DNA from: Vicia villosa
Lineage: Eukaryota; Streptophyta; Magnoliopsida; Fabales; Fabaceae
Direction of reading: 5' to 3'
NCBI RefSeq assembly: GCF_029867415.1
Contig: NC_081182.1
Span: forward strand, 13,204,497-13,268,496
Length of the DNA stretch: 64,000 bases
Shown: positions 32,891-45,367 of the stretch, piece after piece
Layout: each line of letters opens with the position of its first letter
How positions within the stretch are numbered: the first letter of the stretch is position 1
The notes under the pieces: generated by a model
What the model was told of the DNA's origin: nothing
Databases searched by the model: none
The model's input: the letters and a program-made list of their open reading frames with translations, nothing else
Translations under genes and position numbers: made by a program

Positions 32891-35472
32891 GTCACTATTG
32901 ATGGTAGCCTGAAGTTCAAAAGATGTTTCGTTCAGCATATGCCCATATGGAGAGAGTTTTTCTCAGTTTTTAGTATTCTTATTGATTTCCATTTGTAATA
33001 TTTCTTGTTTTTCAATGCATTGTTTGCATGTAGAAACTTGTTTATTTTTGAATGTTAATGCTAATACAATGATAATGTTTGTCTTGAAGTAATTCATTTG
33101 TTTCACTCATGTTTACTTATTTTTATGCATTATGATACCAATTACTTTTGCCAAACTCTTGCTTATGCAAATATTGGAAGGAGGATGATGATCTGAAAAC
33201 GCAAAATTTCTGGTTGTATGCTTTTGAATAAAACCCTGTTTATGATGTACAGACATTGTTTCAAATTCCCAAACACCGGAGATATAAGGAAGATAATCCC
33301 TTGTTAACCCCTTTGAGCCTTGAAGTAGGAGTTTCTTTTCTAAACGAAAAAACCCTAATTTTTAACCTGGGGCAGGGTAGTGTTCAGTTGATTTGACCAA
33401 GTGTTCAGATTTCAAAAAGGATTGTCCATCCAAGTGTCAATCATGTCATATCCACATCAAAGGTTGGATCATGGGAAACCACAATGGTTATTCCCCGCAC
33501 ATCAAAAGGCTGGAAAATGTGAAACCACAATGGTTATTCTCCATCCGCCAAGAAAGGAGGCAGTCACAACCCTCTCAACAAGTCAAGACAAAGTCAATGT
33601 CACACGATTTGTTCAAATCAAAAGAATAAAAAGGAAAGAAAAAAGAAAGAAGAAAAAAGCTCGCTAAGTCAAAAACTTGAAAACAAGTGACTTAGGCAAA
33701 AGTTAGAGCATCCCGCTGGACGACCAATTCAAAAGAATCAGTCCAGGCAAAAGTTAGGGAAATAAATAAAAAAAGGGGAAAAGTGAAAAGTGAAAAGAAA
33801 GGACTACAAAGCAAAAGTCCTCAATAGTGAACAAATCTGTGTGAATACAAAAATGAAGACAAGAGGGTGACTGCTACTCCAAGAAAGCTTCATTAGGTCC
33901 TTAATGGCACAAAATCCTTTTGAGAGATGAATACTCATGTTGAGTTAACTGAACATAGGACTGGAGAACATCACGAAGTTGGGGTGGGCTAAATAGACTT
34001 TGAGCCTAAAAATCTTTTTTTCTGAAAACCGTGAACCAGGCCACGTTACAACCCTCAAAAGTCCTAATTGAAGCAGGGTTTATTTCGAAAGCATACTTAA
34101 ACAAGAAAGCATTCCTGACTCCTATCAGTTATGCTGAAAACTTGTGTTGGTATCATATGCATACAAAAATCAATGTCATCTCTTAACTAGTGATTCATTC
34201 ACAAGGTTTTGTGACATCTTTTTGAAACTTCAAGACTTACATAATTATTGCATTTTAATTATCATTCTCAGAATAAACATTTTTCTGCTTGTAAACATTT
34301 GTTTGACATCCAGGAAGTTAACATCTGATCATTAGTAGAAAACTAAAACATTGCCAGGGGCATGTTGTTTTCCCAGTATAATGCTTTTGCAAGTTTGACT
34401 ACCATCATGGGGCAAAGCTCGAAGACTTTTTCGAGTAAAAGAATGTGCCAAGTTTAGTCAATCTGGGGCAGCTACGTCGAGATTTGACAAATCTCTCCAA
34501 AAATCTGTTGATTTGGGGCAGATTATTCCAAGTCTGCATGACGCCAAGGATCTCTATGAACCTTTTTGAGGTAGTTTCCTTTCATAGACCATGTAATCTG
34601 GGGCAAGTTGTGAATCCGAAGTTACCTTGATCACCTCATTAGCTTGAAGAACAAAGGTTGTTGCCATGATCAATCCAGAGTATGTCACTCTCTACCAAGA
34701 AGTTTTGAGACAACGGTTGACTGTTGGGTTTTCTTTCTCACCTTGTGTTGAGTTTTGAACTAAAATCCCCCGCATGTTAACTTGTTTGCTTTGATGTTAA
34801 CTTCTTATTTCCTCTGCAAGTTCAGAATGGAGATTTTATCCAAAGAAATTTTCTCTGATTCCCCCTAATAGAGCTTGATGTGTTGTCCAACCTTTTTTGA
34901 TAAGAAGAAGATTATCTGTAAATTCCTCGCAGAAATTGATAATCCCCACTGAGTTTGTTCTTCGTGGAAGAACTTTTCTTCAGTGTTCCTCCTCAGCTCA
35001 TTTGTCAGGATGGAATTAATCCCTAGTTGAGTTTATTCCTCAAGGGGCAAAGCTTTGTTTGATTGTTTCTATCCAGTTTGTTCTCGGAGTTGAACTTTGG
35101 TCTCTTGCAATACTATTTTGAACCTCTCTAGGCTGGGAAACCTAGATTGAGAAGGCATTTATTTTGCACCTCTTGAGGATTATGCTTTCCTCTATAATGG
35201 AGAACTTGTTTGTGATTGATGTTCCTATCAGATATCGAAAGATTTATTTTCCAGCAGTGATGTTATTGCACTCCCTTGGAATTTGTGCTTGAAAGCAAGG
35301 GGCAGGTTTTGACTTTGAGCAACTTGTGTTATCCCCATCATGTTTTGGTTGACAACAAATTGAAGCCTCTTTATTTGAGCAAGTTTGTGCGTCTCCACAT
35401 ATCAATCTTATCTTCAAATCAAGTGATAATCTCTCATACTTTATGAACTTCTTGATTCCAAATGGAAGAAGC
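32891..35472 (+). other. Noncoding internal region, copy 1
   Basis: No frame of note. It holds a small repeat (AAACCACAATGGTTATTC twice, 33477-33540), a purine-rich stretch (33620-33860), and repeated GGGGCA-containing segments (33370, 34410-34615) typical of decayed Tat 3' untranslated sequence. Internal copy 2 has the same content at 42785-45367. Confidence 0.6.
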
Positions 35473-36775
35473 TCAACGAATGGCAGTCTCTTTCAGCAGA
35501 AGACAGTTCGTTCCGCTTAAGGATTTCTCGACAGGGTCGGCAAATGGCAGTCTCTTTCAGCAGAAGACAGTTTGTTCCCTTTGAGATAACGGATGGCAGT
35601 CTTCTTCATGAAGACAGTTCGTTTAAGAATTCTTATTTTAAAGTCAGCAAATGGCAGTCTCCTCCATTAGAAGACAGTTTGCTCACTTTTTCCCAAGATG
35701 GGTCAACGAATGGCAGTCTCTTTCAGCAGAAGACAGTTCGTTCCGCTTGAGGATTTCTCGACAGGGTCGGCAAATGGCAGTCTCTTTCAGCAGAAGACAG
35801 TTTGTTCCCTTTGAGATAACGGATGGCAGTCTTCTTCATGAAGACAGTTCGTTTAAGAACTCTTATTTTAAAGTCAGCAAATGGCGGTCTCCTCCATTAG
35901 AAGACAGTTTGCTCACTTTTTCCTAAGACGGGTCAACGAATGGCAGTCTCTTTCAGCAGAAGACAGTTCGTTCCGCTTAAGGATTTCTCGACAGGGTCGG
36001 CAAATGGCAGTCTCTTTCAGCAAAAGACAGTTTGTTCCCTTTGAGATAACGGATGGCAGTCTTCTTCATGAAGACAGTTCGTTTAAGAATTCTAATTTTA
36101 AAGTCAGCAAATGGCAGTCTCCTCCATTAGAAGACAGTTTGCTCACTTTTTCCTAAGATGGGTCAACGAATGGCAGTCTCTTTCAGCAGAAGACAATTCG
36201 TTCCGCTTAAGGATTTCTCGACAGGGTCGGCAAATGGCAGTCTCTTTCAGCAGAAGACAGTTTGTTCCCTTTGAGATAACGGATGGCAGTCTTCTTCATG
36301 AAGACAGTTCGTTTAAGAATTCTTATTTTAAAGTCAGCAAATGGAAGTCTCCTCCATTAGAAGACAGTTTGCTCACTTTTTCCTAAGACGGGTCAACGAA
36401 TGGCAGTCTCTTTCAGCAGAAGACAGTTCGTTCCGCTTAAGGATTTCTCGACAGGGTCGGCAAATGGCAGTCTCTTTCAGAAGAAGACAGTTTGTTCCCT
36501 TTGAGATAACGAATGGCAGCCTTCTTCACGAAGACAGTTCGTTTAAGAATTCTAATTTTAAAGTCAGCAAATGGCAGTCTCCTCCATTAGAAGACAGTTT
36601 GCTCACTTTTTCCTAAGACGGGTCAACGAATGGCAGTCTCTTTCAGCAGAAGACAGTTCGTTCCGCTTAAGGATTTCTCGACAGGGTCGGCAAATGGCAG
36701 TCTCTTTCAGAAGAAGACAGTTTGTTCCCTTTGAGATAACGAATGGCAGCCTTCTTCACGAAGACAGTTCGTTTT
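35473..36775 (+). repeat. 230-bp tandem repeats, internal copy 1 (five full units plus a partial)
   Basis: Units start at TCAACGAATGGCAGTCTC at 35473, 35703, 35933, 36163, 36393 and 36623, with a period of exactly 230 bp. The sixth is partial. Each unit consists of four related sub-units of 64, 49, 59 and 58 bp that begin ATGGCAGTCT and contain AGACAGTT. Overlapping 91-codon frames run through it, but they change frame each unit and are not credible genes. Tandem repeats before the 3' LTR are a known feature of Ogre elements. Confidence 0.92.
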
Positions 36776-37564
36776 GCTTAAAGATTCCTCAGCAAAGTCA
36801 GCAAATGGTAAGTCGCTTCAGTGTAAGTGACAGTTTGCATCCAGTTCCTTTTCTCAAGCCATGTCCTTGATTAAAGAAGAAGTTGATCCCTATTCTCAGC
36901 GGCAACTCATTGTTCTCAGCAGCTTATCGTCAACCATTGAGGCGGTAATTCAATTTTCTTCTACCTTCAATCATTGAGTTGGTAGCTTATCGTCAACTAT
37001 TGAGACGGTGATTCGATTTTCTTCTACCTTCAACTATTGAGTAAGAGGATGGTCCACGAATCAAAATCTTATCGTCAGTGGTACGGCGGTACATCTTTTC
37101 ATATCATCAGTGGTACGATGGTGTGTTTTCTGTCAACGGAAGATTGGCATTCTGATTCAGGATGCATACTTTCTCATCCCTAGTGAAAGAGGATACCCCA
37201 TTTTCTCACCTCCAGCGAAAGGTGATGCTTTAACCTCTCTGGTGCGAAATGTTTTCCCCAGAGAAATTTCTTTCCAAAGTTTCATCTCTCCAACAAAGTC
37301 TTGCCTTCCCCAGCGGAGATTTGCCAGCAAGACATTTATTTTCCCCAGCGGAGATTTGCCAGCAAGACATTTGTTTCCCCAGTGGAATTCCTTTTCCTCC
37401 CCAGGGTTGTCGTGTTTCATCATCATCATAGGCATTCATTAACATTGCATTGCATCTTAGGATCAAAAATTGTGTTTTATATATTTAAGTCTCCTCGATC
37501 TTGTCAAAACGAAGATTTCCAATCATCGTATCTCCAAAATCGAAGAAACTTAAATAGGGGCATC
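36776..37564 (+). other. 3' untranslated part and polypurine tract, copy 1
   Basis: It holds a 64-bp-scale duplication (TTATCGTCAACYATTGAG units, 36925-37045). Near 37310-37390 there are two to three copies of CCCCAGCGGAGATTTGCC followed by AGCAAGACATTT. It ends AAATAGGGGCATC, a short polypurine tract, immediately before LTR2. Confidence 0.65.
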
Positions 37565-38253
37565 TGTCATACCCCAATTTTTGACCCTAAGATCCTGTAT
37601 CATTCATATCCCAATCATTAATCAAGAGCTTCACTTGGAAGTTTTGTTTGTGGTGTTGCACTCACCTCATCAATAAGAGGGACCATCAAGCACCAATGAT
37701 TGTTTACCTTGTATGCATATTATACTAACCCAAATACCAAAAATATTTCTTTGTTTCTTTGTAGGCTTTTGTTTTGTAGGTACCAAGCCAAGACATGCAA
37801 TAAACAAGGCATTTTTCACATTTTTGACTGATGAAATCGATTTCCCTACTGGGTAAATCGATTTCCCTGCAGCAATCTTCAACAAAATCACATTCTGGAC
37901 AGCATGAAATCGATTTCCCTCCTGGGTAAATCAATTTCCCTAGTGTATTTTGCGCCAAATTCTCTTCTGGAACAGAGTGAAATCGATTTCACTCCTGGGG
38001 AAATCGATTTCCTTAAGGCGAAATTCAAAAAAAATAGAGAGGGAAGCTTGATTTGATTTTGGCACCTATTTTCTTTGACCATCTTTGTCATTTCACCAAT
38101 TTTCCACCTCATCAAAATAATTTTCTTCATTAAACCCACTTAAACCCCATTTTACCACTTTTTACCATTTAATTGCCACTTTAATCACCAATTAAACACA
38201 AGCTAATTACCAAATGCAAAAAGACCAAACTACCACTACTCTTGCTCTCATCC

Positions 38254-38261
38254 TATAAATA
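38254..38261 (+). promoter_or_regulatory. TATA box, LTR2
   Basis: TATAAATA in CCTATAAATAGAGCCC. It would drive transcription of internal copy 2. Confidence 0.65.
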
Positions 38262-40756
38262 GAGCCCACTACTCTCTCATTTCTCAAGCTTGGAGAGCCA
38301 AAAAACCCCTTGCAATTTCTCTCCTCATCCCTACCAAATTCACCAAAGCTCTTTGTTCTTTCATAAAGTTTGTGAGTCACACCTTGAACCTCACAAACTT
38401 TGAGCTAAACCACCATCTATTTCACTCTTTTTTCTTCAATTGTTGAGAGATCAAGATTTGTGTTGGTGATTCTTGAAGTAGATCTAAGTTTTGTTCAAGA
38501 TTTGGTAATTTTCTTCATCCTTTTTGTATATCACAATGTGATTCTTTGTTGTTTGTGTTCAATGCATCTTTGATGCTATATTGGTGCTATTTGTTGGTGA
38601 TTTGATGGAAAATTCGTGCTCTAATTGATGTGTGATCATAAGGTGTTTGTATGTTTGCTTAAGTCAAGTTTTATGCCTCCTAATGCTGATTTTTTGAATG
38701 CTGTGTGCAGGAAATCGATTTCCCTCTGTAGGAAATCGATTTCCACCTTATTTTTTTTCAAAATTTGAACTCCGCACTCAGGAAATCGATTTCCTACAGA
38801 GGTAAATCGATTTCCTGCTGGCAGAATGTGTTTTTTTGCCTTTTTTGTGCTTGTTTTGGCTTCTTTCTTCCTACACTTCATTAATATCATTGGATCTAGG
38901 GTGTTGATAGGTTTGAAATGACCTAATCCACCAAAATGGATGAATGATATTAATGATAGTGTGAGTTGATTATCTTTTGTGTTTTCATTCTTATTTTCAT
39001 CTTATCTTTCTTTTGATCGATGAAAGTCTTGACATCTTGAGGATTCTATGGATTCTTGATGAAGACTAGATCAATTTGTTTTCATTCTTATTTTCATCTT
39101 ACTTTCTTTTGATCGATGAAAGTCTTAATATCTTTAGAATTCTATGGATTCTTGATAAAGACTAGATCAATTTATGTTTCCATTCTTATCTCTTTCTTCT
39201 TGTTTTCTTTGATCGATGAAAGTCTTAATATCTTGAGAATTCTATGGATTCTTGATAAAGGCTAGATCATTTCTTCTTCTCCTTCTTATTTCTTTTGATT
39301 GACGATCTTGATACATGGAGAGTTCTCCTACATTTGTCCCGACTCGATAAAAGATCAAATATGGAAGAGAATTGTATGCGGTTGATTTATGACTTATGGA
39401 AATTTATCGTGTAGTCGCTATGATTTTATCAAGCTTCTGATAAGTTTCCATTGACCTTAAATCCGAGTACATCATTCACTCACCATCGATCTTCATTACT
39501 AACTTTGATAACATACTTGACAAGTTTCAAGATGGTTATCTTTAACATCTAACAACTAACTTTAATTTCCGCCATTTATTATACCGCTCTTTATATTTCT
39601 CGCTTTATCGCTTTATTTTATCATTTCATCATATTTACATTCCGCCATTTTCTCTTTGTCCATTTGGACGTTTATAATTCCGCTATTTTCTCTTTGTCCA
39701 CTTGGACATATGTTTATGCTTCCGCAATTTTCCTTTTGTCCACTTGGACCATACTTTACTTTTATGCTAAAACACTAATAAACAACCAAAATCTAAAAAA
39801 CACATAAGGCTCTCTTTGGACTATTGGTTACTATCCCTAGCATTTTGGAGACTCGGACTTATAGACCTAGTGCCTCTGGACTCTTATTCTGTTATTACTC
39901 TGCTGTTATTCTGTCTGTCTGGCATTGGATTGTTGTCTGTTTGTATGTGCAGGTATTTCCTTGAAAGCCCTTGATGGTTAATTCCAAGGCATTGAGATAA
40001 GGATTTTACCCGAAAACAGCCGTTACTCTGCCTGATTTTCGTCAGAATCTTAATGTGCTTAATGAAAAGTGGTGCTAAGACAATAAGTTCATCTGGATCC
40101 CCAAGTGTTAATGTGTTGGTATTGATAAGTCCAAAGGATGGGAAATCTACCTTGACCCTTAATGTCAAGTGTTGGCTTCTTATTTCGGTTAGACCGTTTC
40201 TTTCCTTAGCTTTTATTTTACGCAATAGGATAGCCTCTTCATCTCCTCCCATTCTTAAATTTTCAAAATCTTCTCCCTTTTTCAAAAACCTTCTTATGTT
40301 TGCAACCTTTTCAAAACCTTTTTCTCAAAAAAATATCTTTCGCCCTTAGTGGCTTTTCTTCGAAAGTTTAGACACCGTTAATCGTCGAAACGAGTGGTTA
40401 TACCCCACGATTTTGAAATTGATTGATATAATGAGATCTTTTTCGCGTGAGAGAGCTAGTGGCATACTCGTCGATTTTATCCGAGTTGGAGCCCTTCTTT
40501 CATTAGCGATGCAAAGAACTCGTTTGTTCTCATGCTCAAGATCAATGGCTGAGTATTTCTCTCCAACGACGATAAAGTGTTTATTCGTTTTTAAAACGTT
40601 TTTTCCCAAAAAAGCGGAACTACATTAGCTCTGACTTCTCCATTGCACCGAGGAGGTATGTAGGCCCAAGGCTTAACGCTTTGCCGAGCTTATTTTAAAA
40701 ATAAAACAAACTCTTTTTTAGCACACACACACACACACAGATTTTCAAAAAGGTTC

Positions 40757-40805
40757 CTGTGGAGTACCACAGATATGAGGGGTGCTTTAAACCTTCCCCT
40801 CATAT
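40757..40805 (+). other. Double-hairpin module, LTR2
   Basis: Hairpin I is CTGTGG-AGTA-CCACAG (40757-40772), with both arms changed relative to LTR1 and LTR3 but still paired. Hairpin II (40773-40805) is unchanged. Confidence 0.8.
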
Positions 40806-40976
40806 AATCAACACCCGAACCTGAGATCTCTTTCTTGTTTTAAAAACAAAACTTTGGGTTTTACGTTCATTTCCCTTTTCCTTTGAAAAAATAAAGCGCG
40901 GTGGCGATTTCAAACGGAATATTGATTCGAGTCAATCTCATGGCTTCGATATCAGATTTTCCCCGCTACAGAAAAA

Positions 40977-40994
40977 TGGCGACTTCACTGGGGA
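40977..40994 (+). other. Primer-binding site, internal copy 2
   Basis: TGGCGACTTCACTGGGGA, six bases after LTR2; identical to copy 1. Confidence 0.75.
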
Positions 40995-42028
40995 TCTAGT
41001 TTTAAGTGTGTTAAGTCTATTTTTGTTTATCTGTGTGTTTTTATCTGTATATATTGTTGTGTGCTTTGTTTGTTTATTTTCCTTTTTTCTTTTTGGTGCT
41101 CAATGGTTCCTCTGTGATGAGACAAAGTTCTAACCCGAACTTTGGTGAGTAACTTGAGATAGGAGGTGGTAAGACCAATAGTCGCATGTCAGGAGCAATC
41201 CTTAACATGAGCGTCATATGGTGGAACCCCAATCAGTGGAGGCCTCATGGAAGGTAGTAGAGGTTGTTACGAATCATCGTGATAACGCTATTACTTTCAA
41301 TAGTGAGTGTCCGTAGAAGCTGAATGGCCTAGAACCTTTTTAACCAATCTAAGCCTTTTTTAGGATGTAGTGCAGAAACAAGATCAAGTACCAATTTGAG
41401 CTTGTTGTCATGCGATACTACGCTCAGACGAGGTCTTTTTAGGCATATTATTGGCGCCCATGAGCAATTGTGCGTGCCAGTAATATCCGATAGAAGATTG
41501 AAAACTCTGGGAACCTTTGTAGAACCCGATTGGCAGGTACAAAATTCCCTAGATCATATCTTTTGGGATGGTTAGACCCATGGCTCCATGCTCGTGACGT
41601 CGAACCTTTGAACTATGATCTTATGTGACCTTGCATGCTCTTGATTGTGATTGATGCACAAACCATGCATTCATGCATTCATAAAAATGTCTTTCACAAT
41701 TGGTTTTCAAGGAACTTAGAGGTCTTTCCTTGTAAACATCATAAGTTTCATCAAACTCAATGGATCTTGGGTGTTGATGGGGTGAAAACTCTAATCCACC
41801 AAAATGGATGATTGATTTTGATGATAACTTAATCAAAGATTTAGTCTGATGTTTGAGTGTTTACAAGTTAATATCTTAAGTTCCTTGAAACTCAAATAAT
41901 AATAAAAAAAACAAATTATTTGCATTGCATGCATCATTCTGCATTTGGTCCTGCTTTCTAAAGAAATTCTCCAGAGCCTTATTTCCTTTCTCCTGGTATC
42001 ATCAGTACAACACTTTTACTAAGAAGAA

Positions 42029-42784
42029 ATGGAAAGCATCAAACAAGAGATTCTTGAGCTCCGTGAAGAGGTGGTTACTCTGAAGGCTGGTATGGAGCAT
42101 CTGACTGCTCTGGTCGAGGCTCTAGTTGCTGCCCAAGTCAATCCTCCTATGATGGAAGAAAGGATGGCAAAGGTCTTTCTTGAAACTCTGAACTCGTTCT
42201 TTCCCAAGGGGACGGTAGTCAGTACACCTGCTGACTTCCACAGGGAGGTGGATATGAAAGCGCTTCAAGAAAAGGATGTCCGAAAGGAATGTTTGTTTGA
42301 AGAAGGTAACTCAGCTGGTAGTGTGAAGAAGTTTGGTAATGACTTTTCAAAGAAGATAATCAGGGGAGGAAACAATCATCATCAACATCAGAATGTTTCC
42401 TATGTCACTCCTGTATCCAATTCAGTTCATGCAATCCCAGATTATCAGCAGAGCACTCGTCAACAAGATTCTCCACTGAACGAGCAAAATCAACCTCAAA
42501 AGGGGAATTTTGATCCTATCCCCATGACTTACGCAGAATTGTTCCCTGCTCTAGTTCATAAGAATTTGGTTCAGACAAGGTCACCACCTCCAATTCCCGA
42601 GAAGATCCCTTGGTGGTACAATGCTAACGTCACTTGTGCTTTTCATCAGAATGCTCCTGGACATGACTTAGAGAATTGTTGGCCTCTAAAAAATGAAGTT
42701 CAAAGATTAATCCATGCTGGTATTTTGACTTTCCAAGATGTTGGTTATGATGTTCAAGCCAATGCTTTGCCAAAGCATGATTGA
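42029..42784 (+). CDS. Gag-derived protein lacking the capsid core (copy 2)
   Basis: A second 251-codon frame whose translation is identical to the one at 32135-32890, including the coiled-coil start and the C203/H206/H212/C217 knuckle variant. It lies in the second internal region about 1 kb after its primer-binding site, downstream of LTR2. The lack of any amino-acid difference reflects a recent duplication and is not by itself evidence of selection. Confidence 0.75.
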   Translation: MESIKQEILELREEVVTLKAGMEHLTALVEALVAAQVNPPMMEERMAKVFLETLNSFFPKGTVVSTPADFHREVDMKALQEKDVRKECLFEEGNSAGSVKKFGNDFSKKIIRGGNNHHQHQNVSYVTPVSNSVHAIPDYQQSTRQQDSPLNEQNQPQKGNFDPIPMTYAELFPALVHKNLVQTRSPPPIPEKIPWWYNANVTCAFHQNAPGHDLENCWPLKNEVQRLIHAGILTFQDVGYDVQANALPKHD

Positions 42785-45367
42785 GTCACTATTGATGGTA
42801 GCCTGAAGTTCAAAAGATGTTTCGTTCAGCATATGCCCATATGGAGAGAGTTTTTCTCAGTTTTTAGTATTCTTATTGATTTCCATTTGTAATATTTCTT
42901 GTTTTTCAATGCATTGTTTGCATGTAGAAACTTGTTTATTTTTGAATGTTAATGCTAATACAATGATAATGTTTGTCTTGAAGTAATTCATTTGTTTCAC
43001 TCATGTTTACTTATTTTTATGCATTATGATACCAATTACTTTTGCCAAACTCTTGCTTATGCAAATATTGGAAGGAGGATGATGATCTGAAAACGCAAAA
43101 TTTCTGGTTGTATGCTTTTGAATAAAACCCTGTTTATGATGTACAGGCATTGTTTCAAATTCCCAAACACCGGAGATATAAGGAAGATAATCCCTTGTTA
43201 ACCCCTTTGAGCCTTGAAGTAGGAGTTTCTTTTCTAAACGAAAAAACCCTAATTTTTAACCTGGGGCAGGGTAGTGTTCAGTTGATTTGACCAAGTGTTC
43301 AGATTTCAAAAAGGATTGTCCATCCAAGTGTCAATCATGTCATATCCACATCAAAGGTTGGATCATGGGAAACCACAATGGTTATTCCCCGCGCATCAAA
43401 AGGCTGGAAAATGTGAAACCACAATGGTTATTCTCCATCCGCCAAGAAAGGAGGCAGTCACAACCCTCTCAACAAGTCAAGACAAAGTCAATGTCACACG
43501 ATTTGTTCAAATCAAAAGAATAAAAAGGAAAGAAAAAAGAAAGAAGAAAAAAGCTCGCTAAGTCAAAAACTTGAAAACAAGTGACTTAGGCAAAAGTTAG
43601 AGCATCCCGCTGGACGACCAATTCAAAAGAATCAGTCCAGGCAAAAGTTAGGGAAATAAATAAAAAAAGGGGAAAAAGTGAAAAGTGAAAAGAAAGGACT
43701 ACAAAGCAAAAGTCCTCAACAGTGAACAAATCTGTGTGAATACAAAAATGAAGACAAGAGGGTGACTGCTACTCCAAGAAAGCTTCATTAGGTCCTTAAT
43801 GGCACAAAATCCTTTTGAGAGATGAATACTCATGTTGAGTTAACTGAACATAGGACTGGAGAACATCACGAAGTTGGGGTGGGCTAAATAGACTTTGAGC
43901 CTAAAAATCTTTTTTTCTGAAAACCGTGAACCAGGCCACGTTACAACCCTCAAAAGTCCTAATTGAAGCAGGGTTTATTTCGAAAGCATACTTAAACAAG
44001 AAAGCATTCCTGACTCCTATCAGTTATGCTGAAAACTTGTGTTGGTATCATATGCATACAAAAATCAATGTCATCTCTTAACTAGTGATTCATTCACAAG
44101 GTTTTGTGACATCTTTTTGAAACTTCAAGACTTACATAATTATTGCATTTTAATTATCATTCTCAGAATAAACATTTTTCTGCTTGTAAACATTTGTTTG
44201 ACATCCAGGAAGTTAACATCTGATCATCAGTAGAAAACTAAAACATTGCCAGGGGCATGTTGTTTTCCCAGTATAATGCTTTTGCAAGTTTGACTACCAT
44301 CATGGGGCAAAGCTCGAAGACTTTTTCGAGTAAAAGAATGTGCCAAGTTTAGTCAATCTGGGGCAGCTACGTCGAGATTTGACAAATCTCTCCAAAAATC
44401 TGTTGATTTGGGGCAGATTATTCCAAGTCTGCATGACGCCAAGGATCTCTATGAACCTTTTTGAGGTAGTTTCCTTTCATAGACCATGTAATCTGGGGCA
44501 AGTTATGAATCCGAAGTTACCTTGATCACCTCATTAGCTTGAAGAACAAAGGTTGTTGCCATGATCAATCCAGAGTATGTCACTCTCTACCAAGAAGTTT
44601 TGAGACAACGGTTGACTGTTGGGTTTTCTTTCTCACCTTGTGTTGAGTTTTGAACTAAAATCCCCCGCATGTTAACTTGTTTGCTTTGATGTTAACTTCT
44701 TATTTCCTCTGCAAGTTCAGAATGGAGATTTTATCCAAAGAAATTTTCTCTGATTCCCCCTAATAGAGCTTGATGTGTTGTCCAACCTTTTTTGATAAGA
44801 AGAAGATTATCTGTAAATTCCTCGCAGAAATTGATAATCCCCACTGAGTTTGTTCTTCGTGGAAGAACTTTTCTTCAGTGTTCCTCCTCAGCTCATTTGT
44901 CAGGATGGAATTAATCCCTAGTTGAGTTTATTCCTCAAGGGGCAAAGCTTTGTTTGATTGTTTCTATCCAGTTTGTTCTCGGAGTTGAACTTTGGTCTCT
45001 TGCAATACTATTTTGAACCTCTCTAGGCTGGGAAACCTAGATTGAGAAGGCATTTATTTTGCACCTCTTGAGGATTATGCTTTCCTCTATAATGGAGAAC
45101 TTGTTTGTGATTGATGTTCCTATCAGATATCGAAAGATTTATTTTCCAGCAGTGATGTTATTGCACTCCCTTGGAATTTGTGCTTGAAAGCAAGGGGCAG
45201 GTTTTGACTTTGAGCAACTTGTGTTATCCCCATCATGTTTTGGTTGACAACAAATTGAAGCCTCTTTATTTGAGCAAGTTTGTGCGTCTCCACATATCAA
45301 TCTTATCTTCAAATCAAGTGATAATCTCTCATACTTTATGAACTTCTTGATTCCAAATGGAAGAAGC
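42785..45367 (+). other. Noncoding internal region, copy 2
   Basis: Equivalent to 32891-35472 with a few single-base differences (for example 43146, 43391 and 44227) and one extra A near 43676. No credible gene. Confidence 0.6.

Larger units (their letters stand above)
37565..40970 (+). repeat. LTR2 of the array (mosaic)
   Basis: 3406 bp. In its first 800 bp it shares variants with LTR3 (for example A at 37933 where LTR1 has G). In its 3' part it shares derived variants with LTR1 (for example 40033). It carries its own paired change in hairpin I. It has no target duplicate on either side. Confidence 0.9.

Noticed and set aside
35473..36775. Regularly spaced repeats as a CRISPR-like array
   Set aside because: This is plant DNA. 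The repeats are contiguous tandem units of 230 bp with no unique spacers and no cas genes.
35544..36870. Overlapping 91-codon frames repeated along the 230-bp array, suggesting a repeat protein
   Set aside because: 230 is not a multiple of three, so the frame changes each unit and every frame ends within about one unit; the same happens in copy 2.
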